64,000 nucleotides of DNA, taken from contig NZ_JACBZS010000001.1 of assembly GCF_013408305.1 (NCBI RefSeq), positions 1-64,000 on the forward strand, in the 5' to 3' direction. The number at the start of each line of letters is the position of its first letter. The stretch's first letter is position 1. This DNA comes from Naumannella cuiyingiana. GTDB taxonomy: Bacteria > Actinomycetota > Actinomycetes > Propionibacteriales > Propionibacteriaceae. The translations under genes and the position numbers were made by a program. The notes below the pieces were generated by a model. The model made no database searches. It saw nothing but the letters and a program-made list of their open reading frames with translations, and had not been told where the DNA came from. This document shows positions 52,559 through 60,598 of the stretch, piece by piece.

Positions 52559-52994
52559 TGAACGGGGGCGACACTTCTTGACGCACTCGCCGATGCTGTT
52601 CGAGCACGTCGGCGACTAGTCGTTTCCGATCGTCGGGAGCATGAAATCGATAGCCTCGGTAGTTGTATTGACCCCACAATATTCCCGCGCTTCTGATTCG
52701 CGCATTATCGGGTGTTCCCGATAGCACAAGATGGAAGAAGAACAGCGGTCGAGGAAACTCGTCGAGAGAGCTACCAAAAACCTTCGTGGCGTTATTCGCG
52801 AGACCTGCGGAGGGAGTTGACTCCACTTCGAATATTAAAGGTTGAACGTCGTTAACTTCGGCTGCGGTCCACGATAGATCGACCGCGGCACTGTGACCCA
52901 CTCGGAGCTCTCGGCGGACTTCGCAGCCCAGCGCGTCTCCGAGACGCTCTAGACCGTCTATAACGGCCTTGCCGGGAGCGAGTATGTGCTTCAT
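52524..52994 (-). CDS. Small protein with PD-(D/E)XK-like residue pattern
   Basis: A 156-residue protein, family not recognised. Asp39 in AAVDLSW, then Glu56 and Glu58 in PLIFEVES and Lys71 in NNATKVFG are spaced like the acidic and basic residues of a PD-(D/E)XK nuclease core, set between predicted strands (PLIFEVE, LFFFHLVLS). This is a pattern match by eye. ATG 52994 overlaps the stop of the gene before it (ATGA). The C-terminus, rich in Ser, Arg and Pro, may be out-of-frame tail caused by an old frameshift into the next gene. Confidence 0.6.
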   Translation of the reverse strand: MKHILAPGKAVIDGLERLGDALGCEVRRELRVGHSAAVDLSWTAAEVNDVQPLIFEVESTPSAGLANNATKVFGSSLDEFPRPLFFFHLVLSGTPDNARIRSAGILWGQYNYRGYRFHAPDDRKRLVADVLEQHRRVRQEVSPPFSGGRSPRSRTR

Positions 52995-54055
52995 GCCGAA
53001 AGGGCGCCGTCCGCAGCGTAGTCGAGCGCCTCCTGCACCCAAGCCGAGGTGAAGGCCTCGTGTGTCTGGTAATCGCCAACTTTGTAGCGGCCGTTGGCCT
53101 TCGAAGAAGCCATGAGTTCGGTCAGCCGAAGCCGGTCAATCACCACGCCGTAGTCGTTTTCGCGAAGACGGGCCTTCTCTGAAGCTACGGCGCGGAAGTC
53201 CTCCTTCTTCTCCTCAGGCTGTTCGTGGTGCTGAGGAAACGGCACAAAGAGCATCTCGATGTGCGTGTGCGACGGCGCCTTGTCGAACCAGGGAAGAAAG
53301 TGGCCGTCGATGAAGGACTTGATGGGCTTGGCGATCCAGTTCCGGCCCGAAGCCACCTGTCCGTACGCGACAATTGACGCTGCTTGCCCGTCGAGGAACG
53401 GACGCCAGGCGACGATGTCCACGGTGCCGTCCGCAGCGTTTGCAGATAGACCCAATGGCCGTTCTTCCGGCGCCACAGCGGTGCCCATCATCGACGCGAG
53501 GTCCTGGATCGCTTCGAGCATTCCCGAGCCGTCGGGCCGTGGAAAGCCGAACCAGTAGGCGCGTCCGCCCAGCACTTCGGCTGCCGTCAGATACGACTCT
53601 ACCTGTAGCGCTCTCGCGCTTGATTTGAACACCTCGTGGTCGCTCTTCGTCGGCAGCAGCTCGGAGTGGATCGCAGAGATCAGGAGGCAGCAGATGTAGC
53701 AGTCGTGTGCTGCGACCTCGGCGTCGCTCTCCGCTGCGCGACGCCGGAGGGCCCACTTGCCGTACTCCGGCACAAGCTCGAACGGATACCGAGCGCCGAG
53801 CACTCGTTCGCGGTAGGCAAGCTCCTCGTAAACGCGCTCGGAAAGCTCGTCGTTCTCGGGCTCCAGAATCTCTTTGTCGACCAGCTCAGCGTCGATGTCA
53901 GTCAGGAGGCTGCCATGGTCGGGCTCCCGTTGAACGGTCTGGCTTCGGATCAGACTCTGTTCGTTCGCGGCGGACGCGTTCAGGAGGGCGTGCAGTTCCA
54001 CCCAGTCGGCCGCGACGCTCCTCGTTGAGCGCTCCGGAGGCGCATTAACTCTCAT
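52991..54055 (-). CDS. Unknown protein, possible nuclease-type effector (DIVAW...GQxASGxNW)
   Basis: A 354-residue protein. The first 210 residues are mostly helical and unknown. From 211 comes GTVDIVAWRPF and, 20 residues on, VAYGQVASGRNWIAKP: a strand-Asp213, strand-Gln233, then Lys243 arrangement seen in divergent restriction-like nucleases of defence loci, where the Glu is often replaced by Gln. The classic ExK is not intact, so activity is uncertain. ATG 54055 overlaps the EGNRR protein by 11 bp. Place between the methylase group and the small D...ExE...K protein suggests it is the effector part. Confidence 0.6.
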   Translation of the reverse strand: MRVNAPPERSTRSVAADWVELHALLNASAANEQSLIRSQTVQREPDHGSLLTDIDAELVDKEILEPENDELSERVYEELAYRERVLGARYPFELVPEYGKWALRRRAAESDAEVAAHDCYICCLLISAIHSELLPTKSDHEVFKSSARALQVESYLTAAEVLGGRAYWFGFPRPDGSGMLEAIQDLASMMGTAVAPEERPLGLSANAADGTVDIVAWRPFLDGQAASIVAYGQVASGRNWIAKPIKSFIDGHFLPWFDKAPSHTHIEMLFVPFPQHHEQPEEKKEDFRAVASEKARLRENDYGVVIDRLRLTELMASSKANGRYKVGDYQTHEAFTSAWVQEALDYAADGALSA

Positions 54056-55112
54056 CGGAAGAGCGGCCTCCGAGGTGTGCCTCTTTCATCGCATTGACCA
54101 CGATGGTCACCACGCGAAGGGTTGCTTCCGCGTCATCGACCAGATCAGACCTCGGATCGTAACGAGCGATGATTCGGGAGACGTCTTCGGCAGAGCTGGC
54201 GAGTTGGTAGAACGCCTTTTCGAATGCCTTTGCCTTGTCTTCGACGACATCGAAGGCGCGGTCCAGGTCACGGTTGGATTCGAGCACGCGGATTGCACGC
54301 TCGCTGCCCAACACGTTGATGAGCCGTCCGAGATCGGGGTTCTGGCTCCTGATCAGCGCCGGTTCGTCTTTTTGTCCGTAGAGCCACGACAGGAGGTCAC
54401 GTAGATGCGCTCGGTGCGATGCCGGCACTGGCTGGGACGGAAGCACCGAGTTGTCGCTCTCAGGCAGCCCTAGGAACTGACGGACGTTGGCTGTCGAGAG
54501 CGCAGTGTAGAGGTGGGAGAAGTAGAAAGACGTCCTAGAACGGAGTTCGCGGTCGAAGAGCTTGGTCTTCTCCGCTTGCTCTAGCACCACAACGCCGTTG
54601 ACGAGTCTGCTGACCGTGTTGTGTCCGTCGCCCAGCCTGCGGCTGACTTCGTCGATGTCGTCTCCGTCTTGGAGCCATGAATGCGCGAATCGAGCCTTCG
54701 CATAGGAGTCCCATTTGAAGGCGCCGTTGACGTGCTTGAAGCCGATGAAGTCGCGCGCTTCTTTGCGGCTACCGACATAGTTGACCTGGATCTCGGTCGG
54801 TATCGCGTTCGCGTGTAGTGGCTGCGGCAGCGTCACTTTGAACTGCTGCTGGAGGTGGGGGCTCGCGATGATGCGCAAGGCCGCGAGGCGCCGGTTGCCC
54901 TCGACGACGGTCCGTGTTGATTCCTCGACGATGAGAGGCTCGAAGTCGAGCCACCCTGAGTTGCCGATGGACTGGATCAGCTCGCCCAGGTCGGCCTGTG
55001 CGTAGAGGTAGGCGATTGCCGCTTCTTCGTCGGTGAACTTCGCGTCGGGGATGCGCGGGTTCGCGAGGTCGAGAGAGAGCATGTCGGGTGATGCTTTGTC
55101 CAGCCGCGCCAT
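54045..55112 (-). CDS. ParB-like EGNRR protein, 355 aa
   Basis: An N-terminal ParB/Srx-type domain (about 10-85): LDLANPRIPDAKF, ELIQSIGNSGWLDFEPLIV, TVVEGNRRLAALRII (71-83). EGNRR stands where ParB has its GxRR/GERR nucleotide loop. A helical middle with a likely HTH (DEVSRRLGDGHNTVSRLVN, about 165-185) and a helical C-terminus follow. So it can probably bind DNA and perhaps a nucleotide. ATG 55112 shares a base with the methylase stop (TGATG). It is a paralogue of the 500-residue protein on the other side of the methylase. Confidence 0.75.
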   Translation of the reverse strand: MARLDKASPDMLSLDLANPRIPDAKFTDEEAAIAYLYAQADLGELIQSIGNSGWLDFEPLIVEESTRTVVEGNRRLAALRIIASPHLQQQFKVTLPQPLHANAIPTEIQVNYVGSRKEARDFIGFKHVNGAFKWDSYAKARFAHSWLQDGDDIDEVSRRLGDGHNTVSRLVNGVVVLEQAEKTKLFDRELRSRTSFYFSHLYTALSTANVRQFLGLPESDNSVLPSQPVPASHRAHLRDLLSWLYGQKDEPALIRSQNPDLGRLINVLGSERAIRVLESNRDLDRAFDVVEDKAKAFEKAFYQLASSAEDVSRIIARYDPRSDLVDDAEATLRVVTIVVNAMKEAHLGGRSSDES

Positions 55113-56032
55113 CAGCGTGCTCCTTCGGTAGTGGCGTCTGCCAGCTGCACGAGGCCGGCATGCGCAGACTGAATCTCCTCGGGAATAGACAGTTCCGTCG
55201 AGAACACCATGATTTCGCTGGCTTTCATCACGCGGCGAGCCGAGTAGTTCAGTGCGAAGAGTCTCCTGCGCAGGTCTGAGTAGAGTTCTGCGACCTGCGG
55301 CACGTTGTCGTAGGTGAGAATCCACTTTGCCCGTTGCACAGCTTTGAGGCAGTCCGCGAGAGCGCGGTGGTCGGAGTCTCGGAAGGCGTTGAGATAGAGC
55401 GATCCTGCCTTCTCGAAGTAGGGCGGATCGGCGTAGATGAAGGCGTCGTCGCGGTCCGAGTACCGCTCGATGACACGCAGACCATCCTCGTTGGTCACGG
55501 CTATGCGGTCTGCGTGCAGCGCGATTAGGCGGATGCGCTCGGCCAGACCTTCGCGGTTGAAGCGAGCGTCGATCTTGTAGTTGCCCGTCTGGTCCTTCCC
55601 GCCGATGGGTCCGCCGTTGAGGACGCCTGAGCGGTTGGTTCGATTGAGATAGAACGTTGCGAATCCGAGCGGGAGGTAGTTGTCGCGGGCGGAGGTCAGA
55701 TAGACTTCGCGCTGTCGTTCCCACTCATCGACGGAGAGCTCGACGCTATTGACTAGCGCGGTGAACTCGTCGGGCTGGGTGACGACTGCGTTCCAGAACG
55801 CGAACACGGCAGGATCAAGGTCGTTGATCGCGATCCGCTCGACCTGACCGGAGACGAGCAGCGCGAGGGCCGCGCCTGCACCTCCTGCGTAGGGTTCGAT
55901 GTACACGCTTGAGGTGAGGTTGTTCTCTCGGATAATGGTCCGCAGGCGTGAGTAGAGCAGGCCTTTGCCGCCGGGGTAACGCAGCGGTGAGATGGTCACT
56001 CGTTTACGTACAGATGTCGCTGTCTGGGTCAT
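55112..56032 (-). CDS. DNA adenine methylase, Dam/D12 class
   Basis: A 306-residue N6-adenine methyltransferase of the D12 (alpha) class. Order: RYPGGKGLL (18-26), SAM motif IEPYAGGAGAAL (45-56), NDLDPAVFAFW, the TFYLNRTNRSG stretch, and catalytic DPPY in FIYADPPYFEKAG (202-205). All D12 motifs are in the family order and length is near E. coli Dam. The recognition site cannot be read from sequence. ATG 56032 overlaps the preceding stop (ATGA). The position between two ParB-like proteins, with no typical restriction enzyme beside it, is unusual. Confidence 0.92.
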   Translation of the reverse strand: MTQTATSVRKRVTISPLRYPGGKGLLYSRLRTIIRENNLTSSVYIEPYAGGAGAALALLVSGQVERIAINDLDPAVFAFWNAVVTQPDEFTALVNSVELSVDEWERQREVYLTSARDNYLPLGFATFYLNRTNRSGVLNGGPIGGKDQTGNYKIDARFNREGLAERIRLIALHADRIAVTNEDGLRVIERYSDRDDAFIYADPPYFEKAGSLYLNAFRDSDHRALADCLKAVQRAKWILTYDNVPQVAELYSDLRRRLFALNYSARRVMKASEIMVFSTELSIPEEIQSAHAGLVQLADATTEGAR

Positions 56033-57531
56033 GGCTTGAGAACCGTCTTCATGACTCCTTCGATGGTCGCCCAGCATTCACGAACGTCGTCGGGTGTAGC
56101 AAAAATGTGATGGTTGTGGTTGGTGGCATCGAGCTGTGCTTTGGAGCCCACGAAGCCGTAACGTCCACCTCGGATCTTCTGAACAGGCTGGATGAATGCG
56201 GTCTGTCCGGTGGACTTGAAGTGCTGTTCGAGCCAAACGAGGCAGTTCGAGAGGTACACAAATCCCTGCTCGTTCGAGCTCCTCTTGATCTCCTCACCGA
56301 GCACCTCGGCGTGAGCCTTGATCGTCTTTTCCAGGAAAGTCCGGAGCAAGTCAAGTGTCGCGTTTGGGAAGCGCTGGATGTTGAGCGCCGACAATTCCTT
56401 CACGATCTCGTGTATCGAAGCGGGGAACGACGTCGGGACCGTCAGGTTGTCGGTGTTCAGATAGTTCCTCTTCCGCGGAAGCGGCTTCGGCTTGTCCCGT
56501 CCAGCGTCGTTCGATCCGCGAGAGTCGCCAACTGCGCCGTCATGAGCCTGCGATCCCTGGCCCTGACCGTCGGAGCCCGGGGGCTGACTCCCGTTCGCCG
56601 GGGAGTTCGACGCCTCGGAGTGTGTGCTGGCCGTCTCGCCGTTAGCTGGCTCGTCGTCTTTATGCTCTTCGAGCAGGTCGCGCAGGTCATCCATGTACTC
56701 GACGTATCGGTCGCTTGAGGTCTTGTTGAGGGTACGCGTGTTGATCACGCCGTCGCGGATGTCGCTCACGATCTTCGTCGCGACTCGCTTGAACAAGCCG
56801 GCGCTGGACACGAGGGAGACCTCTCCAGTGCCGTTCTGGATGTGGATTCCGACGAGGTCGAGGAATCTCTCGTTCTCGTAGAGGCGCGCGAGGGTCGACA
56901 CCGGGAAGCGGCGTTTGCGTGCGTAGTCGCCCAATGACGGGTCGTCGTAGGTGACGTTGCGGAACAGTTCGAGAATCTTGCTCCGCGTGATGAACTTCCG
57001 GACGTCGATGGTTGGGTACTGGGCGATCAGCTCCTCCGGCGATTTGCCGGCGTCGAGCTGCGCCTGGAAGAACGCGGCCTGCCTGGCGGGACCCCACGCC
57101 ACGCGTTGATTGCCGGTGTGAAGTGCTGCGACGAGTTGGTCGGCATCGTCCTGCGAAGGCGCTTTCTTGACGGTGATACGGCGGATCGCGGCACGATCGG
57201 GCACCGCCTGTGCGAGCTTTCCGATGCGCGCTTGGTGATCGGGCGCGAGGTACGGGTTCTGGATAGCCTTCAGCGCGGCGACACGTCGATTTCCCTCGAC
57301 CACGATCAGTTGACCGTCACGCTCCAGGACGATGGGAACCTCGTGTGTCAGCAGGCCGACCTTGGCGATACCTTCAACGAGGCTCAGTGCCTTCTCGTTG
57401 GTGAACACGTCCTGGACGATGTCGGATTCCGGAACGCCTTCGGGGATGTCGAGTCGGACGTTGCGCGGGTCGAGTCGGACGTCGTTGACAACGTCGACGA
57501 CCAACTCCTCCCACGTAGACATGTCGATCAT
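56029..57531 (-). CDS. ParB-like EGNRR protein, 500 aa
   Basis: Residues about 10-95 form the ParB/Srx-type domain: VRLDPRNVRLDIPEG, LVEGIAKVGLLTHEVPIV, LIVVEGNRRVAALKAI (75-90). A helical middle (about 115-290) is followed by a Ser/Gly/Asn-rich low-complexity linker (about 298-350) and a C-terminal helical domain. No nuclease motif is seen. GGAGG five bases before ATG 57531 fixes the start. It lies 12 bp after the HTH gene and overlaps the methylase gene by 4 bp. Partition ParB features such as a CTP-binding GERR motif are only partly kept. Confidence 0.75.
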   Translation of the reverse strand: MIDMSTWEELVVDVVNDVRLDPRNVRLDIPEGVPESDIVQDVFTNEKALSLVEGIAKVGLLTHEVPIVLERDGQLIVVEGNRRVAALKAIQNPYLAPDHQARIGKLAQAVPDRAAIRRITVKKAPSQDDADQLVAALHTGNQRVAWGPARQAAFFQAQLDAGKSPEELIAQYPTIDVRKFITRSKILELFRNVTYDDPSLGDYARKRRFPVSTLARLYENERFLDLVGIHIQNGTGEVSLVSSAGLFKRVATKIVSDIRDGVINTRTLNKTSSDRYVEYMDDLRDLLEEHKDDEPANGETASTHSEASNSPANGSQPPGSDGQGQGSQAHDGAVGDSRGSNDAGRDKPKPLPRKRNYLNTDNLTVPTSFPASIHEIVKELSALNIQRFPNATLDLLRTFLEKTIKAHAEVLGEEIKRSSNEQGFVYLSNCLVWLEQHFKSTGQTAFIQPVQKIRGGRYGFVGSKAQLDATNHNHHIFATPDDVRECWATIEGVMKTVLKP

Positions 57532-57543
57532 GACGTCCTCCGT

Positions 57544-57795
57544 TCAGCGAGAGCGTCTCGATTGGTAAGGGACGTGCGGACGGTATCGCGTGCTGTCACT
57601 CATTCCCCCACTCTTCGCGGTGTCCTTGCCGCCTCGGACCACTGCGAGAACGTCGCTGCGGAGGAAGCGCCAGGCCCGTCCAACTTTCTCGCCCGGCAGG
57701 GAGCCTTCGCGGGCGAGCGCGAGCACGGTCTTGGTGCTCACGCGCAGCAGCGCGGCAGCCTCCTCCGTCGTGAGAACTTCGTGTTCTTCCGCCAT
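57544..57795 (-). CDS. Excisionase-family helix-turn-helix protein
   Basis: An 83-residue DNA-binding protein. VLTTEEAAALLRVSTKTVLALAREGSLPG followed by KVGRAWRFLRSDVLAVV is the HTH_17/excisionase (MerR-like) fold. A basic 25-residue tail follows. It is the first gene of the minus-strand operon, 12 bp ahead of the 500-residue EGNRR protein. It may be the operon's regulator or the recombination directionality factor of the island. ATG 57795. Confidence 0.82.
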   Translation of the reverse strand: MAEEHEVLTTEEAAALLRVSTKTVLALAREGSLPGEKVGRAWRFLRSDVLAVVRGGKDTAKSGGMSDSTRYRPHVPYQSRRSR

Positions 57796-58048
57796 CTTCT
57801 CGCACGCTCCTCTTGCGGGGTCTAACGTCAGGCTATCAGCGACAGCCGTCAGCGACGTCGGTCCACGCGGAGTGGCGGTGCCGCCCGTGCTGCCCGCGAG
57901 GGAAAGCCGGTTCGTCGCGTTAGGGAACGAGGAAGCCCGATAGGCATCGAGAGCCTCCCGGTCGCCGCAGTGTCCCCGTGACTGACCGACCTCTTGCAGC
58001 GTGAGGCGGATCAGGGCTTCGCAGAGCTTGTGCAGGAGGGGGAGGTGC

Positions 58049-58147
58049 ATGATGGGCACGTACGTGAAGAAGACCGCCCGGCGTCGCTACGACGAACGAC
58101 AGTTCACCGTCCGCGCGGGCGCCGTGACCCGCCCGACCTGGCGGCGA
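58049..58147 (+). pseudogene. Frameshifted start of a conjugation-island small protein
   Basis: GGAGGGGGAGGTGC directly precedes ATG 58049, and the frame opens MMGTYVKKTARRRYDERQFTVR. A YDERQFTVR stretch followed by RRDPPDL is, as I recall, how a small conserved protein of actinobacterial conjugative islands begins. Here the RRDPPDLAAT part is present but in another frame, so a one-base change has broken the gene. After about 58147 the sequence is the 3' end of the membrane protein on the other strand. Recognition is from memory and not certain. Confidence 0.35.
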
Positions 58148-58490
58148 CCATGGGCCGGTGGCCGGCCCGCTGCTCGCGGCGGCGTGCGGCGTGCTCGCGG
58201 AGGCGGGCGCGGAGCAGGAGGACGAGGCTGACCGGCCCCATAATGACGAACTTCATCGCGTTGTAGATGAACAGCAGCACGATCAGGTGCAGCCACCCGA
58301 GACCGCCGCCGGCGATGAGCTGCACGCAGAGGTTCGCGGTGTACAGGTACGGGATGGCCAGCAGCATCGCCGGCAGGCCCCAGCGCAGTCCCCGGCGGGT
58401 GCGGATCGCGTCGAGCAGGATGTTGGTAGGCATGTAGCGGCGCAGGAAGTAGCGAGTGTGGACGCTGAGAGCCCAGATAAGTCGGAGCAT
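58104..58490 (-). CDS. Small membrane protein of conjugative islands
   Basis: A 128-residue protein: MLRLIWALSVHTRYFLRRYM, PTNILLDAIRTRRGLRWG, then two membrane segments (LPAMLLAIPYLYTANLCVQLIAGG and LHLIVLLFIYNAMKFVIMGPVSLV) and a basic tail. Very similar proteins, often mislabelled sulfate permease, occur beside relaxase genes in actinobacterial mobile elements; this is recalled and not searched. It has no transport-protein hallmark. ATG 58490. Codon use is like that of the GC-rich part of the island. Confidence 0.7.
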   Translation of the reverse strand: MLRLIWALSVHTRYFLRRYMPTNILLDAIRTRRGLRWGLPAMLLAIPYLYTANLCVQLIAGGGLGWLHLIVLLFIYNAMKFVIMGPVSLVLLLRARLREHAARRREQRAGHRPMVAARSGGSRRPRGR

Positions 58491-58710
58491 GGACAGACCT
58501 CTTCAAAGGTTCGGCGACAAGAACCTGAAAGGACCGCCCGTTGCCGGGAAGGTCATACCGTCGCAAGGAGCGACAGCACCACATAAGAGGCCGCCTCGGC
58601 AGCCGGTTTACGACGCCGCGCAGACACCCGGAAGAGGCAAGGCGAGCTTGCCCGCCCCAACGCTCGCGTGTGCGCTCCGCGTCTGGGCGTGTCCGTGGTG
58701 GACTTGAGGC

Positions 58711-59856
58711 ATGGATAATGCGTCGTTGCTGATTGACCAGCGCTCGGCCTCCCTGGCTGCCGCCGGGGAGGATGTGCGGGCGTGGGCGAGCGGGCGGCGG
58801 GTGTTCGTGTCCAGCCTGATCACCGACATGCCCGACGAGCGGGCCGCGGTGCGGGCAGCGATCGAGTCGGCCGGGGCGACGGCGGTGATGTTCGAGGATC
58901 TCGGAGCACAGGACGTCTCGGCCGAGCAGGCCTACCTCTCCGGGGTGCGCAGCTCCGAGGTCTACGTGGGCATGTGGGGTTCGCGCTACGGCGTGCGGAT
59001 GCCTGACGGGTACTCGGCCACGCATGCGGAGTTCTTGGAGGCCGAGCGCAACGGCCTGCGGCTGTGTCTGTTCGTGCATGGCGAGACCGGCGGGGAGATG
59101 GATGGTGCGCAGCGCGATCTGGTTCAGGGCGCCCGCAACCTGTATACGACGAGCCCGTGGAGTGACCCGGACGACCTCGGTCGGCGGGTGCGGCGTCGTC
59201 TGGAGGAGTTGGCGGCGGAGGAACTGGCGCCGTGGGTGCGGGTGGGCCGGACACTGTTTCGTGCGCGGGAGATCACCAACGACGGGAAGACGATCTCACT
59301 TACTGCGGCGGTGCGCAGCGACGCGGTCCATGCCGAGCTGGTGCGCCTGCGGGACAACCGGGCCGGCGGTGTCCCGTTCGCCTCCCCTCACACGGCGCTG
59401 TCGGTGCAGATCGTGGAGTTGTCCACCAGGACCGTCTCGACGATTGGTCATGAGGAGCGGCTGACGTTGGTCGCACAGGAGCAGCGGGGCTCGAGTATGC
59501 GCGCATCCATCAACGGAGTATCGGCCGACGAGGTCGGGCAGCGGGCGCTGTCCGACGGGCTGTTCGGCACCTCGCTGCTTGGCCAGCAGATGGGGTGGAT
59601 GGCACGCCCGATCGATCCGCTGGCATCGCTGCGGGGACTGGGCCTGGACGACAGTGTCCTGCGTCCGGTGGCGCGCCTCCTGTTCGCTGAGCGGCTGATC
59701 ACTGACCAGGCCGCGTCCAGGATCGACTCGTTCGCGCTCGGCCCCTCCCACCAAGGCGCACGCCGGCTACGGGCCACCTGGACCCCGCCGCAGGTCTATG
59801 TGAACGAACCTGACCCAGCCCCCGTCTCGATCGACGGAACCGTGATGGGCCTGTGA
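58711..59856 (+). CDS. DUF4062 domain protein
   Basis: A 381-residue protein. Residues about 28-125 are a DUF4062 domain: RRVFVSSLITDMPDERAAVR, AGATAVMFEDLGAQ, YLSGVRSSEVYVGMWGSRYG, and SATHAEFLEAERNG. It is a TIR/Rossmann-like fold, common at the N-terminus of STAND-NTPase defence and signalling proteins. No NTPase or repeat domain follows; the rest (about 160-381) is unknown and contains mixed alpha/beta sequence. Alone-standing and flanked by mobile genes, it may be a defence or signalling protein of the island. ATG 58711 with a weak TGAGG upstream. Confidence 0.75.
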   Translation: MDNASLLIDQRSASLAAAGEDVRAWASGRRVFVSSLITDMPDERAAVRAAIESAGATAVMFEDLGAQDVSAEQAYLSGVRSSEVYVGMWGSRYGVRMPDGYSATHAEFLEAERNGLRLCLFVHGETGGEMDGAQRDLVQGARNLYTTSPWSDPDDLGRRVRRRLEELAAEELAPWVRVGRTLFRAREITNDGKTISLTAAVRSDAVHAELVRLRDNRAGGVPFASPHTALSVQIVELSTRTVSTIGHEERLTLVAQEQRGSSMRASINGVSADEVGQRALSDGLFGTSLLGQQMGWMARPIDPLASLRGLGLDDSVLRPVARLLFAERLITDQAASRIDSFALGPSHQGARRLRATWTPPQVYVNEPDPAPVSIDGTVMGL

Positions 59857-59934
59857 TCGAGACGGGCGCTCAGGGGATGGACCTGCGTGGTGCGGGTCTT
59901 GTGGATCGGCCAAGCCTGCTTCAGGTTCATGTGA

Positions 59935-60564
59935 TTACAGACTGAGCGAGTCCCGCTCCTGCGTGCGACGCGTCGTGGGCTCATCCGCGCTGTTGATGAT
60001 TCGGCTGGCGTGGTCGAGGGCGGTCTTCGCGCGGGCGGCGTCGATCTTCTGCGCGGTCGATGCGGGCAGGGCACCCAGGGGTATGTCGTCGGTGATGCCC
60101 CACAACGCTGAGGCCGACTTCGGGATCGAGAAGGTGAAGTCGAACCCGGCCACCGCCCGCCGTTTGCCGCGTTCGGTCTCCTCGGCTTCGATCCGCGCGA
60201 CCGCCTCCCCCTTCGCGCCTGGGCTCAGGCCGGGGTCGAGGTCGGCGATCCGGGCGTCGATCCGCTCCGGCACCGACTTGTAGGCCGGGAACGCATGCCC
60301 GAGCGGGTCGCCGGTGATCGGGTCGCGGCCCATGCCCATCAAGAGCTGGAGCTGGGCCTCCGACACCCGATCACCGACCGCGAGCTGCCCCTTCCCGAGA
60401 CCAGTGACACCAGCGCCGAACCATTGGCCTGGCGGTGTTCCCTCCTCCACGTAATACCTCGTCAACGGCGTGGACAGCTCACGGTCGCCATCCGCAGCCG
60501 CGACCGTACGCAGGAGATATCTGTAGCCATCGCCCGCGCTCATCACCCGCATCGAGACGGTCAC
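59935..60564 (-). pseudogene. MobF/TrwC-type relaxase, truncated and fused
   Basis: The GTG at 60564 opens MTVSMRVMSAGDGYRYLLRT, followed by STPLTRYYVEEGTPPGQWFG with the Tyr pair that cuts DNA in TrwC-like enzymes, and goes on to GFDFTFSIPKSASALWG, the normal lead into the HUH histidine region. There the similarity stops: the last 60 residues (ALPASTAQKIDAARAKTALD and so on) do not belong to a relaxase, and the His cluster and helicase domains (normally many hundred residues) are gone. So a deletion has joined the relaxase head to the tail of another gene. Not able to mobilise DNA. Confidence 0.75.
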
Positions 60565-60598
60565 ACCACCCAGGTGCGCGACTCACTTCGAGGAGCTA

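Noticed and set aside
54045-57531. Plasmid-type ParAB partition locus
   Set aside because: No ParA ATPase is near, the two ParB-like proteins have EGNRR instead of the partition ParB motif, and a methylase separates them.
58636-58652. Hairpin GGCAAG-GCGAG-CTTGCC as a terminator
   Set aside because: No T-tract follows, and it stands 59 bases before a start codon; no function can be supported.
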